Shown here: positions 1-8,147 of the stretch, piece after piece | How positions within the stretch are numbered: position 1 is the stretch's first letter | Layout: the number at the start of each line of letters is the position of its first letter | Source of the DNA: an uncultured Collinsella sp. | Lineage (GTDB): Bacteria > Actinomycetota > Coriobacteriia > Coriobacteriales > Coriobacteriaceae | Assembly (NCBI GenBank): GCA_900544065.1 | Contig: UQTR01000001.1 | Coordinates: 30,833-94,832 of the forward strand | DNA: 64,000 nt | Direction of reading: 5' to 3' | The notes under the pieces: generated by a model | Seen by the model: only the letters and a program-made list of their open reading frames with translations | Told to the model about the DNA's origin: nothing | Databases searched by the model: none | Program-made: the position numbers and the translations under genes

Positions 1-143
1 TGTTCCTCCGCGGCAATGCCACGCTCGCCGAGCTTGGCGAGCAGGCCGTGACCGTTGGCCAGACGGGCGTCACCGCCCAGACGGTCGCATCCGTTGCCGG
101 CTCCGAGGAAGAGGATATCTTCGGCGACGAGGACGGCATCTAA
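1..143 (+). CDS. PTS EIIA component, mannose family (3' end only)
   Basis: Only the last 46 codons are inside the window, read in the frame that begins at base 3 and ending in TAA at 141-143. The visible tail (ELGEQAVTVGQTGVTAQ followed by an acidic end EEEDIFGDEDGI) fits the C-terminal helix of a mannose-family EIIA, which carries phosphate from HPr to EIIB on a histidine that lies upstream of the window. The call rests mostly on context: the gene overlaps a YajC-like gene by one base (TAATG) and EIIB, EIIC and EIID follow, the usual order in GalNAc/hyaluronan-type PTS operons. The family assignment from this fragment alone is weak. Confidence 0.6.
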   Translation, partial: FLRGNATLAELGEQAVTVGQTGVTAQTVASVAGSEEEDIFGDEDGI

Positions 144-424
144 TGGCCGATTTCGGAGCCAACGTCCTGAGCTCCTCGGTCGCCCTTTTAGGCCTGCTTG
201 TCATCATGGGCTTGATTTACACCATCTGGTCGCAAATCAACATGAAGAAGAAGCAGAAGTACTTCAAGGAGCTGCACACCGAGCTCAAGCCGGGTCAAGA
301 GGTTCTTTTCGCCGGCGGTATCTACGGAACCGTCAAAGGCATCGAAGGCGAGAAGGTCCAGATCAAAGTCCGATCCGGAGCCGTCGTAGATGTTTCGCGT
401 TACGCGATTCAGGAGATCAAGTAA
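143..424 (+). CDS. yajC: YajC-like single-pass membrane protein in PTS operon
   Basis: This 93-aa protein has one N-terminal membrane segment (about residues 8-30, ALLGLLVIMGLIYTIW), then a short basic stretch (MKKKQKY) and a small beta-rich soluble domain with the pattern PGQEVLFAGGIYGTVKGI, which is the YajC signature region. YajC is an accessory subunit of the SecDF part of the Sec translocase. A YajC paralogue inside a mannose-family PTS operon is known from streptococcal hyaluronan/GalNAc loci; its role there is not established. The start overlaps the upstream stop (TAATG), so translation is probably coupled. It may not be the housekeeping yajC of this genome. Confidence 0.85.
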   Translation: MADFGANVLSSSVALLGLLVIMGLIYTIWSQINMKKKQKYFKELHTELKPGQEVLFAGGIYGTVKGIEGEKVQIKVRSGAVVDVSRYAIQEIK

Positions 425-460
425 CTGTCGTCAGCAAATAACGAAAGGAAGCTGATCAAC

Positions 461-943
461 ATGGCAGAACCCAACATTCTTCTTACCCGCATCGATAACC
501 GACTGGTTCATGGTCAGGTTGCCACCCAGTGGAACTCCACCCTGGGCTCCAACCTCATCCTCGTCGCCAACGACGACGTGGCGTCCAACACCATGCGCCA
601 GAACCTCATGAAGATGGCCGCTCCCGCCGGCGTCGCTACGCGTTTCTTCTCTCTGCAGAAGACCATCGACGTCATTGGCAAGGCGAGCCCGCGCCAGAAG
701 ATCTTCATCGTGGCCGAAACACCGGAAGACGTGCTTACGCTCGTCAAGGGCGGTGTGCCTATAAAGAAGGTAAACATCGGCAACATGCACATGTCGGAAG
801 GAAAGCGCCAAGTCGCCACCTCCGTCGCAGTTAACGACGAGGATGTCGCTGCGTTTAAAGAGCTGCAGGAATTGGGGGTGGAGTTGGAGATCAGGCGCGT
901 TCCGAGCACGCCTGTTGAGGACACGAGCAAGCTCTTCTCGTAA
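461..943 (+). CDS. agaB: PTS EIIB component, mannose/GalNAc family
   Basis: This 160-aa cytoplasmic EIIB takes phosphate from EIIA and passes it to the incoming sugar. The active-site motif RIDNRLVHGQV is intact, with the phosphorylated histidine at residue 17. The length is normal for the family. A clear ribosome site (GAAAGGAAG) precedes the ATG. It sits between the YajC-like gene and EIIC in one operon. AgaS and an amino-sugar deacetylase downstream suggest N-acetylgalactosamine or a related host sugar as substrate; mannose or sorbose cannot be ruled out from sequence. A degraded paralogue without the histidine lies at 10200-10682. Confidence 0.9.
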   Translation: MAEPNILLTRIDNRLVHGQVATQWNSTLGSNLILVANDDVASNTMRQNLMKMAAPAGVATRFFSLQKTIDVIGKASPRQKIFIVAETPEDVLTLVKGGVPIKKVNIGNMHMSEGKRQVATSVAVNDEDVAAFKELQELGVELEIRRVPSTPVEDTSKLFS

Positions 944-1033
944 TCCTCGTGATCCACGTTGTCAGGAGTGAAACCCTGACGTTCTGTACGTGAAATCCAA
1001 AGTGCGTACATACATTTTGAAAGGAGGAGCAAG

Positions 1034-1834
1034 ATGGAATACTCGATCATCCAGATCGCTCTGGTCTTCGTCGTCACGTTCATCGCGGCAATCGACCAGT
1101 TTGACTTCCTCGAGTCTCTCTATCAGCCCATCGTCACCGGCGCCGTCATCGGTCTTATCCTTGGCGACCTCAACACCGGTCTTCTCGTGGGTGGTACCTA
1201 TCAGCTCATGACGATCGGCAACATGCCGATCGGAGGCGCTCAACCGCCTAACGCCGTCATCGGCGGCATCATGGCAGCCATTCTCGCTATCGCCACGGGC
1301 CTCGAGCCCAACGCGGCAGTCGGCCTCGCCATTCCGTTCGCTCTGCTTGGCCAGCTTGGCGTTACCCTGGTCTTCACGCTTATGTCCCCGCTTATGTCCA
1401 CGGCCGATAACATGGCTCACAACGCGGACACCAAGGGCATCGAGCGCCTGAACTACTTCGCCATGGCTCTGCTCGGCCTGATCTTCGCTGTCGTCGTCAC
1501 CCTGTTCTTCATCGCTGGCGCTACCATCGGTCAGACCATCGCTTCTGCCATCCCGACTTGGCTGCAGACCGGTCTCTCCGCTGCAGGCGGCATGATGCGC
1601 TTCGTCGGCTTCGCCGTCCTGCTCAAGGTTATGATGAACCGCGATATGTGGGGCTTCTTCCTCATGGGCTTTGGCCTCGCGCTCATCACTGTTGCCAACG
1701 ATTCGCTGGCAACCCCTGCTCTGCTCATCCTCGCTCTCATCGGCTTCGGCATCGCTTTCTGGGACTTCCAGCAGCAGACCGAGCTGAAGGGTGCAGCTGT
1801 TTCTGACGGAGGTGACTTCGAAGATGGCATCTAA
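1034..1834 (+). CDS. agaC: PTS EIIC component, mannose/GalNAc family
   Basis: The product is a 266-aa polytopic membrane protein that forms the sugar channel together with EIID. Typical EIIC features are visible: an N-terminal helix beginning SIIQIALVFVVTFIAAIDQF, the motif GTYQLMTIGNMPIGGAQPPNAV in the first third, and further hydrophobic helices to the end. It is preceded by GAAAGGAGG. Its last 11 bases overlap the start of EIID, so EIIC and EIID are translationally coupled as expected for partners in a 1:1 complex. Substrate is inferred from the neighbours, not from this protein. Confidence 0.9.
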   Translation: MEYSIIQIALVFVVTFIAAIDQFDFLESLYQPIVTGAVIGLILGDLNTGLLVGGTYQLMTIGNMPIGGAQPPNAVIGGIMAAILAIATGLEPNAAVGLAIPFALLGQLGVTLVFTLMSPLMSTADNMAHNADTKGIERLNYFAMALLGLIFAVVVTLFFIAGATIGQTIASAIPTWLQTGLSAAGGMMRFVGFAVLLKVMMNRDMWGFFLMGFGLALITVANDSLATPALLILALIGFGIAFWDFQQQTELKGAAVSDGGDFEDGI

Positions 1835-2906
1835 TGAGTATGTGATCCCGGAGCACTACGAGGATCTCACTCCTGCTCCGCAGCTCGACCAGAAGACCCT
1901 CAACAAGATGGCTTGGCGCTCCTGCTTCCTGCAGGCATCGTTCAACTACGAGCGCATGCAGGCCGCTGGCTGGCTTTACTCCATCATCCCCGGTCTGGAG
2001 AAGATCCACACCAACAAGAACGACCTCGCGGCTTCCATGAGCCACAACCTGGAGTTCTTCAACACCCACCCGTTCCTCGTCACCTTTGTTATGGGTATCG
2101 TGCTTTCGCTCGAGCAGAACAAGGTTGACATCCCCACGATCCGCGCCGTCCGCGTTGCCGCAATGGGCCCGCTCGGTGGTATCGGTGACGCTCTGTTCTG
2201 GCTGACGCTCGTGCCTATCACGGCCGGCATCACCTCTAACATGGCCATCAACGGCAACGCCGCTGCGCCGATCATCTTCCTGGTGATCTTCAACGTCGTC
2301 CAGTTCGCTCTGCGCTTCTGGCTCATGAACTGGTCCTACAAGCTTGGCACCAGCGCTATTGACGCTCTGACCGCCAACATGCAGGCCTTCACGCGTGCCG
2401 CTTCCATCATGGGCGTCTTCGTCGTCGGATGCCTGGTCGTCACCATGGGTGGCACCCAGATCAACCTCCAGATTCCCAACGGCACCACCCGTGGCCTCTC
2501 CGCTACTACCGTGATCGTCTCCGAGAAGGAGGCCGAGAACTTCACCGGTATGGAGGGCATCGATACCGAGACCGCTGAGGCCGGTACCATCGCCATGACC
2601 GATGAGGACGGCAACGCCCTCACCGCTTCCGATGCCGACGGCAACGCTGTCGAGTGCGGCGTCACCGATCTGGGCAACGGCATGGAGTCCGTTACCTACG
2701 GCACCGTCACCGAGGATCCGGTCAACTTCTCTGTTGCCGACACCCTCAACACCATCGTCCCGAAGCTCGTCCCGCTTATGCTTACGCTGCTGCTTTACTA
2801 CATGTTCGCTAAGCACAGCTGGACCCCGACCAAGGGCATTCTCCTGCTCTTCGTCCTTGGCATCCTGGGCGCTGGCCCGCTTGGTCTCTGGCCGAGCATC
2901 TGGTAA
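1824..2906 (+). CDS. agaD: PTS EIID component with large inserted loop
   Basis: This 360-aa EIID forms the permease with EIIC. I chose ATG 1824 because GGAGGTGAC lies just upstream and the protein then begins MASNEYVIPEHYEDLT, a normal EIID N-terminus; an upstream in-frame start at 1791 would lie inside EIIC. Conserved features are the SMSHNLEFFNTHPFL region, GPLGGIGDALFW and a C-terminal membrane segment. The protein is roughly 70-90 residues longer than common EIIDs. The extra length is an acidic, hydrophilic stretch at about residues 215-305 (VSEKEAENFTGMEGIDTETAE onward), expected on the outer face between membrane segments. Confidence 0.9.
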   Translation: MASNEYVIPEHYEDLTPAPQLDQKTLNKMAWRSCFLQASFNYERMQAAGWLYSIIPGLEKIHTNKNDLAASMSHNLEFFNTHPFLVTFVMGIVLSLEQNKVDIPTIRAVRVAAMGPLGGIGDALFWLTLVPITAGITSNMAINGNAAAPIIFLVIFNVVQFALRFWLMNWSYKLGTSAIDALTANMQAFTRAASIMGVFVVGCLVVTMGGTQINLQIPNGTTRGLSATTVIVSEKEAENFTGMEGIDTETAEAGTIAMTDEDGNALTASDADGNAVECGVTDLGNGMESVTYGTVTEDPVNFSVADTLNTIVPKLVPLMLTLLLYYMFAKHSWTPTKGILLLFVLGILGAGPLGLWPSIW

Positions 2907-2972
2907 GGCTCTAGCTTGAGGGGTGTGTCCCTACGCGGCTCACACCCCGACCCCTTAAGCCATGTGTATGTT

Positions 2973-3006
2973 AAAAGCCGCGTGCTCGAAAGAGCGCGCG
3001 GCTTTT
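2973..3006 (+). terminator. Rho-independent terminator of the PTS operon
   Basis: Arms 2973-2987 and 2992-3006 pair over 15 bp with one G-U, closing a GAAA tetraloop, and are followed by TTTTGTTTTC. It lies 67 bases after the EIID stop and before the GntR gene. Confidence 0.9.
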
Positions 3007-3090
3007 GTTTTCTTGATGATTCGGGTGTTGCAGACCGATAATGCTTAACACCCTAGGTAGTAGCCGAGTTTGAGCAAAAGGGAGGATAGG

Positions 3091-3822
3091 ATGGCGATCG
3101 GAGCGCGTAAGCAACCGCTGTACGATCAGCTGGTCGATATTCTGACCGAAAAGATTGACCATGAATATCATGCCGGTGACATGATTCCTTCCGAGCGCGA
3201 ACTTTCGGAGCGCTATGGTCTCTCACGCACCACGGTGCGCCTGGCTCTGCAGGAACTGGAGCGTTTAGGACTGGTGGTTCGGCAGCACGGTCGCGGTACC
3301 TTTGTGACCGACCGTTCGGCAAAGGCAACCAATCTTATGCAGTCCTACAGCTTTACCGAGCAGATGCGCGCGATGGGTCGCGACCCCGAGACCACGATTC
3401 TCGAGTTTTGCGAGATGGAGGCCGATAAGAATCTGGCCGAGCATATGGGATTGCGTATCGGTGATCGCATTTTTAAGCTTAAGCGCCTTCGTTCTGCCGA
3501 CAACATGCCCATGATGGTCGAACGCAGCTATCTACCGGTTCGTCAATTTCTGTCCCTAAAGCGACCGCTGCTGGAGCGTAAGCCGCTTTACGATGTGATT
3601 GAGCAAGACTTTCAGCAAAAGATACGTGTGGCCGAAGAGGAATTCTATGCGAGCATCGCGCGTCCCACCGACGCCCACCTTTTGGGAATTGTCGAGGGCT
3701 CGCCTGTGCTCGATTTGGTCAGGACTACGTATAACGAGTCAAACGAGGTTGTGGAGTATACACTCTCGGTTGCTCGTGCCGATCAGTTTAAATACAAGGT
3801 TTACCACCAGCGTAGCAACTAG
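3091..3822 (+). CDS. GntR-family regulator with UTRA sugar-sensing domain
   Basis: This is a 243-aa one-component regulator. Residues about 1-75 form a GntR winged helix (MIPSERELSERYGLSRTTVR, HGRGTFV), and residues about 95-235 a UTRA domain that binds a phosphorylated sugar, as in NagR/DasR/AgaR2. ATG 3091 is chosen because AAGGGAGG ends six bases before it; a TTG seven codons upstream has no ribosome site. The gene lies between the PTS operon and agaS. A dre-like palindrome in the agaS promoter (3861-3876) is its probable target. The inducer is likely an amino-sugar phosphate; this is an inference from family and context. Confidence 0.9.
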   Translation: MAIGARKQPLYDQLVDILTEKIDHEYHAGDMIPSERELSERYGLSRTTVRLALQELERLGLVVRQHGRGTFVTDRSAKATNLMQSYSFTEQMRAMGRDPETTILEFCEMEADKNLAEHMGLRIGDRIFKLKRLRSADNMPMMVERSYLPVRQFLSLKRPLLERKPLYDVIEQDFQQKIRVAEEEFYASIARPTDAHLLGIVEGSPVLDLVRTTYNESNEVVEYTLSVARADQFKYKVYHQRSN

Positions 3823-3860
3823 TGTCCGCATCGTTTCCATATGGTGATTCTTTGCATTTA

Positions 3861-3897
3861 ACTGGTTACTACCAGATAACCAACCGAAGTGTATAAT
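3861..3897 (+). promoter_or_regulatory. agaS promoter with dre-like GntR operator
   Basis: The palindrome ACTGGTTACTACCAGA (3861-3876) matches the GntR/UTRA (DasR/NagR) consensus ACTGGTCTAGACCAGT in both outer arms, with the same four-base spacer length. A perfect -10 hexamer TATAAT lies at 3892-3897, so the operator overlaps the -35 position and binding should block transcription. A second overlapping inverted pair, GGTTA/TAACC (3864-3868 and 3877-3881), is also visible. The regulator at 3091 is the obvious candidate. Confidence 0.75.
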
Positions 3898-3936
3898 TGC
3901 ACGTCAGAGGATTACTTCTAGAGAGAGGTATTAGAA

Positions 3937-5103
3937 ATGTTCGAGAAGAGTGTCGAGGAGCTCACCGAGCTCGGCGCCCAGATCACCACGGCCGAGATTG
4001 CTCAGCAGCCCGAGCTTTGGCGTGATACGCTCAACATCTATCGCGAGAACAAGGAGGCCATCGAGGCCTTCCTGGCCGAGGCTCGCGCCATGGGCGAGGG
4101 CCGTCTGTCCGTTGTCTTCACCGGTGCCGGTACGTCCGACTACGTCGGCGATACCTGCGCCCCGTACCTGCGTCACGCTGGCAACACTGATCTCTACGAC
4201 TTCAAGCCCATCGCCACGACCGACATCGTGAGCGCCCCGCGCGACTTCCTGCGCGCCGAGGATCCCACGCTCGTGGTTTCCTTTGCCCGCTCTGGCAACA
4301 GCCCCGAGAGCCTTGCCGCCGTTGCCGTTGCCAAGGAGCTCGTCCACAACGTCAAGTTCCTCAACATCACCTGCGCTCCCGAGGGCAAGCTCGCCGTCGA
4401 GTCTGCCGATGATCCCAACGCGCTGACGCTGCTCATTCCGCGCGCCAACGACAAGGGCTTCGCCATGACCGGTTCTTATTCCTGCATGACCCTGCTCTCC
4501 ACCCTTATTTTCGACACTGCCTCTGACGAGCAGAAGGCCGAGTGGGTCGAGACCATCGCCAAGATGGGCGAGGAGGTTATCGCTCGTGAGCCTGAGATCG
4601 CCGATTACCTGGCTGGCGACTTCAACCGCGTGACCTACTTGGGCTCTGGCTCCTTCGGTGGCCTTGCCCAGGAGAGCCAGCTCAAGATCCTCGAGCTTGC
4701 TCACGGTCTGGTCGCTACTTCCTACGACACCTCCATGGGCTATCGTCATGGACCTAAGTCCTTCGTCGACGATAAGACGCTCGTCTTCGTGTTCGTCAAC
4801 AACGACGCCTACACCCGTCAGTACGACATCGACATCCTCAACGAGATCGGTGGCGACGACATCGCTCAGCACACCGTCGCCGTTCAGCAGGAAGGTGCCA
4901 CCGTCTATGATGGCGAGTCCTTCACCTTTAAGGGCTACGAGGCGCTTCCCGAGGGCTACCTTGCTCTGCCGTTCGTGATGTTTGCCCAGGCTATCAGCCT
5001 GCTCAACTCCGTGCGCGTGGGCAACACGCCCGATACGCCGAGCCCCACCGGCACGGTCAACCGCGTGGTTAAGGGCGTGACGATTCACCCCTTCACCGCT
5101 TAA
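3937..5103 (+). CDS. agaS: AgaS-family SIS protein, galactosamine-6-phosphate deaminase/isomerase
   Basis: This 388-aa cytoplasmic protein has two SIS sugar-isomerase domains. The phosphosugar-binding loops GAGTSDYVGDT (about residues 65-75) and SFARSGNSPES (about 120-130) are visible in the first, and GSGSFGGLAQESQLK begins the second. AgaS proteins convert galactosamine-6-phosphate to tagatose-6-phosphate with release of ammonia. The neighbouring amino-sugar PTS and deacetylase support this role, and LacC-like kinases in the window would take the product onward. It has its own promoter and GntR operator and a strong terminator. A glucosamine-6-phosphate preference is possible but less likely for this family. 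Confidence 0.88.
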   Translation: MFEKSVEELTELGAQITTAEIAQQPELWRDTLNIYRENKEAIEAFLAEARAMGEGRLSVVFTGAGTSDYVGDTCAPYLRHAGNTDLYDFKPIATTDIVSAPRDFLRAEDPTLVVSFARSGNSPESLAAVAVAKELVHNVKFLNITCAPEGKLAVESADDPNALTLLIPRANDKGFAMTGSYSCMTLLSTLIFDTASDEQKAEWVETIAKMGEEVIAREPEIADYLAGDFNRVTYLGSGSFGGLAQESQLKILELAHGLVATSYDTSMGYRHGPKSFVDDKTLVFVFVNNDAYTRQYDIDILNEIGGDDIAQHTVAVQQEGATVYDGESFTFKGYEALPEGYLALPFVMFAQAISLLNSVRVGNTPDTPSPTGTVNRVVKGVTIHPFTA

Positions 5104-5121
5104 TCGCGTCCCCCTGTAAGG

Positions 5122-5153
5122 GCGCCCGTCCGCTCATAACGGCGGGCGGGCGC
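5122..5153 (+). terminator. Terminator of agaS
   Basis: Arms 5122-5133 and 5142-5153 pair over 12 bp (one G-U) around an 8-base loop and are followed by TTTTTGTTTTT. Confidence 0.9.
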
Positions 5154-5221
5154 TTTTTGTTTTTACATGAGCTGGGTATAAGCAACACCACAGTCAACTG
5201 CTTTAGAAGCAAGGAGTGCAT

Positions 5222-6391
5222 ATGAGCACGTACGCAATTAAGGCTGACAAGTTCTTCTTGCCGGCAGGTCCGCAACTGGGCGGCTATCTTATGGTCGAGG
5301 ATGGCGTCTTTGGCGCTTGGCAGGCCGACGAGCCCTCTTGCGAGATCAGGGACTACACGGGTTCGTGGATCGCGCCGGGCATGGTCGACACCCACATCCA
5401 CGGCTTCTATAACCACTCGACTACCGATAACGACCCTGAGGGCATCGATATCAGTTCGACCGAGCTCGCCCGCCGTGGCACCACCAGCTGGCTGCCCACG
5501 ACGTTCACCGACGGCGTCGATCAGATCAAGGATGCCTGCGCGGCTATCGCTCAGGCGGACGAGGGTCGCGGCCCCGACTTCTGCGGTGCTCGCATTCAGG
5601 GCATCTACCTGGAGGGCCCTTTCTTTACCATGAAGCATGTGGGCGCGCAGAACCCCGCTTATCTGATCGATCCCTCCGAGGAGGTCTTCGATCAGTGGCA
5701 GGAGGCTGCGGGTGGTCGTATCGTTAAGAGCGCCATGGCGGCCGAGCGCGACGGTGCCGCTGCTTATGCGGCTGCTCTGAACGCCAAGGGTGTGGTGACC
5801 AGCATCGGTCACTCCGACGCCACCTACGATGAGTGCATCGCCGCCATCAACGCCGGTGCCAGCTGCTTTACGCATACCTATAACGGCCAGCGCGGGCTGC
5901 ATCACCGTGAGCCTGGTGTCGTGGGCGCTGCCATGTCCACGCCCGAGACCTACGCCGAGATCATCTGTGACGGCAAGCACGTGAACCCTGCCGCCATCAA
6001 GGCGCTGCTGCAGGCAAAGGGCTGGCAGCATACGGTGCTCATCACCGACTGCCTTGGCTGTGGCGGCATGCCCGAGGGCAGCTACACCAGTGGCGGCATG
6101 GACGTCATCATGAAGGACAACCTGTGCTGGCTCGCCGACGGCAAGAGCATTGCCGGCTCGGTGCTCACGCTTGCTCAGGGCGTTAAGAACATCGTCGACT
6201 GGGGCATCGCCAGCGCCGATATCGCCATCCGCATGGCAACCGAGGTGCCGGCTCGCTCTGCACACATCGAGGATAAGTGCGGCAGCATCATGCCGGGTCG
6301 CGACGCCGACTTTGTTGTGTTCGACCACGAGCTCACCCTCGTTGAGACCTACGTTGGCGGCCAGAGCGTCGGCAACGCATTTACCGAGTAG
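5222..6391 (+). CDS. nagA: N-acetylhexosamine-6-phosphate deacetylase (NagA/AgaA)
   Basis: This 389-aa amidohydrolase removes acetyl from GlcNAc-6-P or GalNAc-6-P in the cytoplasm. Visible features are the metal motif DTHIHGF (His58 and His60), the metal-binding glutamate in LEGPFF, GHSDATYDE, HTYNGQRGLHHREPG and the catalytic aspartate in ITDCLG. ATG 5222 is used: AAGGAG lies at 5211-5216 and the upstream GTG at 5216 would overlap it. Lying directly after agaS, it is more likely to work as AgaA on GalNAc-6-P, but NagA and AgaA cannot be separated by eye. A copy of its last 40 or so codons, in broken form, is found at 9105-9254. Confidence 0.9.
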   Translation: MSTYAIKADKFFLPAGPQLGGYLMVEDGVFGAWQADEPSCEIRDYTGSWIAPGMVDTHIHGFYNHSTTDNDPEGIDISSTELARRGTTSWLPTTFTDGVDQIKDACAAIAQADEGRGPDFCGARIQGIYLEGPFFTMKHVGAQNPAYLIDPSEEVFDQWQEAAGGRIVKSAMAAERDGAAAYAAALNAKGVVTSIGHSDATYDECIAAINAGASCFTHTYNGQRGLHHREPGVVGAAMSTPETYAEIICDGKHVNPAAIKALLQAKGWQHTVLITDCLGCGGMPEGSYTSGGMDVIMKDNLCWLADGKSIAGSVLTLAQGVKNIVDWGIASADIAIRMATEVPARSAHIEDKCGSIMPGRDADFVVFDHELTLVETYVGGQSVGNAFTE

Positions 6392-6403
6392 CGACAGAAA
6401 AAG

Positions 6404-6435
6404 ACGGCGGGCCCGAATTTGCTCGGACCCGCCGT
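6404..6435. terminator. Bidirectional terminator between nagA and the flavodoxin gene
   Basis: Arms 6404-6416 and 6423-6435 pair over 13 bp with one G-U. The element lies between two convergent stop codons. An A-run upstream (AGAAAAAG) supplies a T-tract for the minus-strand gene. Confidence 0.8.
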
Positions 6436-6465
6436 ATGGGTTAACGCTCAAAAGCACCTTAACAG

Positions 6466-7050
6466 TTACAGCTTGTTAGCGATCTTCTTTGCAGTGCGCT
6501 TGACGCCGGCCACCAGGCCTCCCGCAGGATGCTCTTTTTCGTATGCAAGGCGCTTCTCGCGTTTGGCATACTCTTCGACGATGATGTCGCCGTACTCATC
6601 TTCGATCTTATCGAAGAAATCGACAGCGCCCTTTATTTCCTCGGCGTTGGGGTGGCCTTTCTGGACGCCGCCGGTGAGCTTGAACGGCCCCCACGTGTCA
6701 AAGCCGGGGCAGCCGTAGACGCCCATAAAGATTGCCTGCCTCATGCGGCAGATGCCATCGATATCCTTGCCGTACCACTTGTTTTTACCGCCGTAGGTCA
6801 TAAGGCCAAACACCTTGTCCTGTGGCTGCAGCACGTTGGTGAGCACGCGTGCCATATCCTTGTCGATCTCGGAATAATAAATGCCCGTGGCCACACCAAT
6901 CAAATGGTACTCGTGCAGGTCGGGGTACTCGTTTTTACCGAGTGCCTTTACGTCGAGGGTATCGATTTCGGGATGCGCCTCGACAATGGCGTCCACGAGC
7001 TTTTTCGTGTTGCCGTGGTGGCGCGAGGCATAGAGGATGATGGTTCGCAT
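6466..7050 (-). CDS. Flavodoxin-domain protein
   Basis: This 194-aa protein begins MRTIILYASRHHGNTKKLVDA, a flavodoxin FMN-phosphate loop (here ASRHHGNTKK), and continues with the usual alternating beta/alpha pattern (IGVATGIYYSEIDKDM, VFGLMTYGG). FMN-dependent electron transfer is the family role; the partner is unknown. The C-terminal 60 residues are charged and helical, ending in KRTAKKIANKL, and may contact a membrane or partner. I start at ATG 7050, with AAGGCC upstream; the open frame runs much further upstream, but only as antisense of the epimerase gene. It interrupts an otherwise plus-strand sugar cluster. Confidence 0.8.
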   Translation of the reverse strand: MRTIILYASRHHGNTKKLVDAIVEAHPEIDTLDVKALGKNEYPDLHEYHLIGVATGIYYSEIDKDMARVLTNVLQPQDKVFGLMTYGGKNKWYGKDIDGICRMRQAIFMGVYGCPGFDTWGPFKLTGGVQKGHPNAEEIKGAVDFFDKIEDEYGDIIVEEYAKREKRLAYEKEHPAGGLVAGVKRTAKKIANKL

Positions 7051-7206
7051 AAGAAGGCCTTTCAACTGTAATGAAGTCAATGTCAATATGGTACCCCGTT
7101 GGGTGGCTGGGATACCGGACACATCGATGAACGTGCGGGTTTGCCCTATGGCTAGAACTGAGATGGGTGCTTGCGAATAAAGGTCAGTTGTTCGAAAGGA
7201 TGGGCA

Positions 7207-8088
7207 ATGGAATACGCTCTTTCCAACGATTCGATTTCTATTACGGTTTCCACGGCTGGCGGCTCGTTCACCTCGATTGAGGCCGACGGTTGCGAGTATC
7301 TGTGGCAGGGCGACCCTGCTGTGTGGTCCGGTCAGGCGCCGATTTGCTTCCCGATCTGCGGAGGCCTGCGCGATGGCAACGCCATGACGTTTGCCGGGCA
7401 CCACGTGAAGCTCGCCCGTCACGGATTTGCGCGCAAGCAGGAGTGGAAGCTGCTGAGCCAAAACGAGAACGAGCTGGCGATGTGCCTGGCTTCGGAGGAT
7501 AACGCCGCGTTGCTGAGCGATTATCCGTATCCGTTTAAGCTCGTTGCCCGCTATGCGCTCGAGGGCGCTGCCGTGCGCGTCTCCTACGAGGTGACCAACG
7601 AGGGCACCGAGGACATGCCGTTCTTTATTGGCGGTCATCCCGGCTTTAGGTGCCCACTCGACGAGGGCGAGGCCTATACGGACTACGAGCTGCGCTTTGA
7701 GAAGGACGAGGCCGCGGAGCTTTGCACCGCCGTCCCCTCGACCGGTTTGATTGACGTGGACAGGCGCTCCAAGAACCCCATGGCGGGAAAGACCCTGCCG
7801 CTGTCGCACGAGCTCTTCGATTTTGCGGAGACCATCTTTGACGTGCTCGAGAGCCGTCAGGTCACGCTTTCCAAGAAGGGCGAGGACAAGGGCGTTCGCC
7901 TGAGCTTTGAGGGCTTCCCGTATCTCATCGTGTGGAGCAAGCCCGAGGGCGATTTTGTGGCGGTTGAGCCTTGGGGCGGTCTTTCGACCTGCTCTGATGA
8001 GGATGACGTGCTTGAACACAAGCGCGGCTGCCTTGTCGCCAAGCCCAAGGAGACCGTCGTCCGTTCGTTCACGATTGAGATTCTGTAA
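7207..8088 (+). CDS. lacX: LacX-like aldose 1-epimerase family protein (copy 1)
   Basis: This 293-aa cytoplasmic protein has the galactose-mutarotase fold. Recognisable stretches are YLWQGDPAVWSGQAPICFP near residue 35, GGHPGFRCPLDEGE near 140 and PWGGLSTCSDEDDVLEHKRG near the end, which are typical of the LacX-like branch rather than classical GalM. It probably interconverts anomers of a free or phosphorylated aldohexose feeding the tagatose pathway. ATG 7207 follows CGAAAGGA. It is followed by a lacC-like kinase, and the same gene pair recurs at 28305-30178 with high identity, so one pair is a duplicate of the other. Confidence 0.85.
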   Translation: MEYALSNDSISITVSTAGGSFTSIEADGCEYLWQGDPAVWSGQAPICFPICGGLRDGNAMTFAGHHVKLARHGFARKQEWKLLSQNENELAMCLASEDNAALLSDYPYPFKLVARYALEGAAVRVSYEVTNEGTEDMPFFIGGHPGFRCPLDEGEAYTDYELRFEKDEAAELCTAVPSTGLIDVDRRSKNPMAGKTLPLSHELFDFAETIFDVLESRQVTLSKKGEDKGVRLSFEGFPYLIVWSKPEGDFVAVEPWGGLSTCSDEDDVLEHKRGCLVAKPKETVVRSFTIEIL

Positions 8089-8147
8089 TTCCGTTTTGTC
8101 GACTCGTATCGCGAGGCATAAGGAGCCTGCGAGATAAGGAGCTAGAA

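Noticed and set aside
6466..8019. One long minus-strand protein of 517 aa
   Set aside because: Only the last 194 codons are a real flavodoxin; the upstream part is antisense of the LacX-like gene, and a good start with ribosome site lies at 7050.
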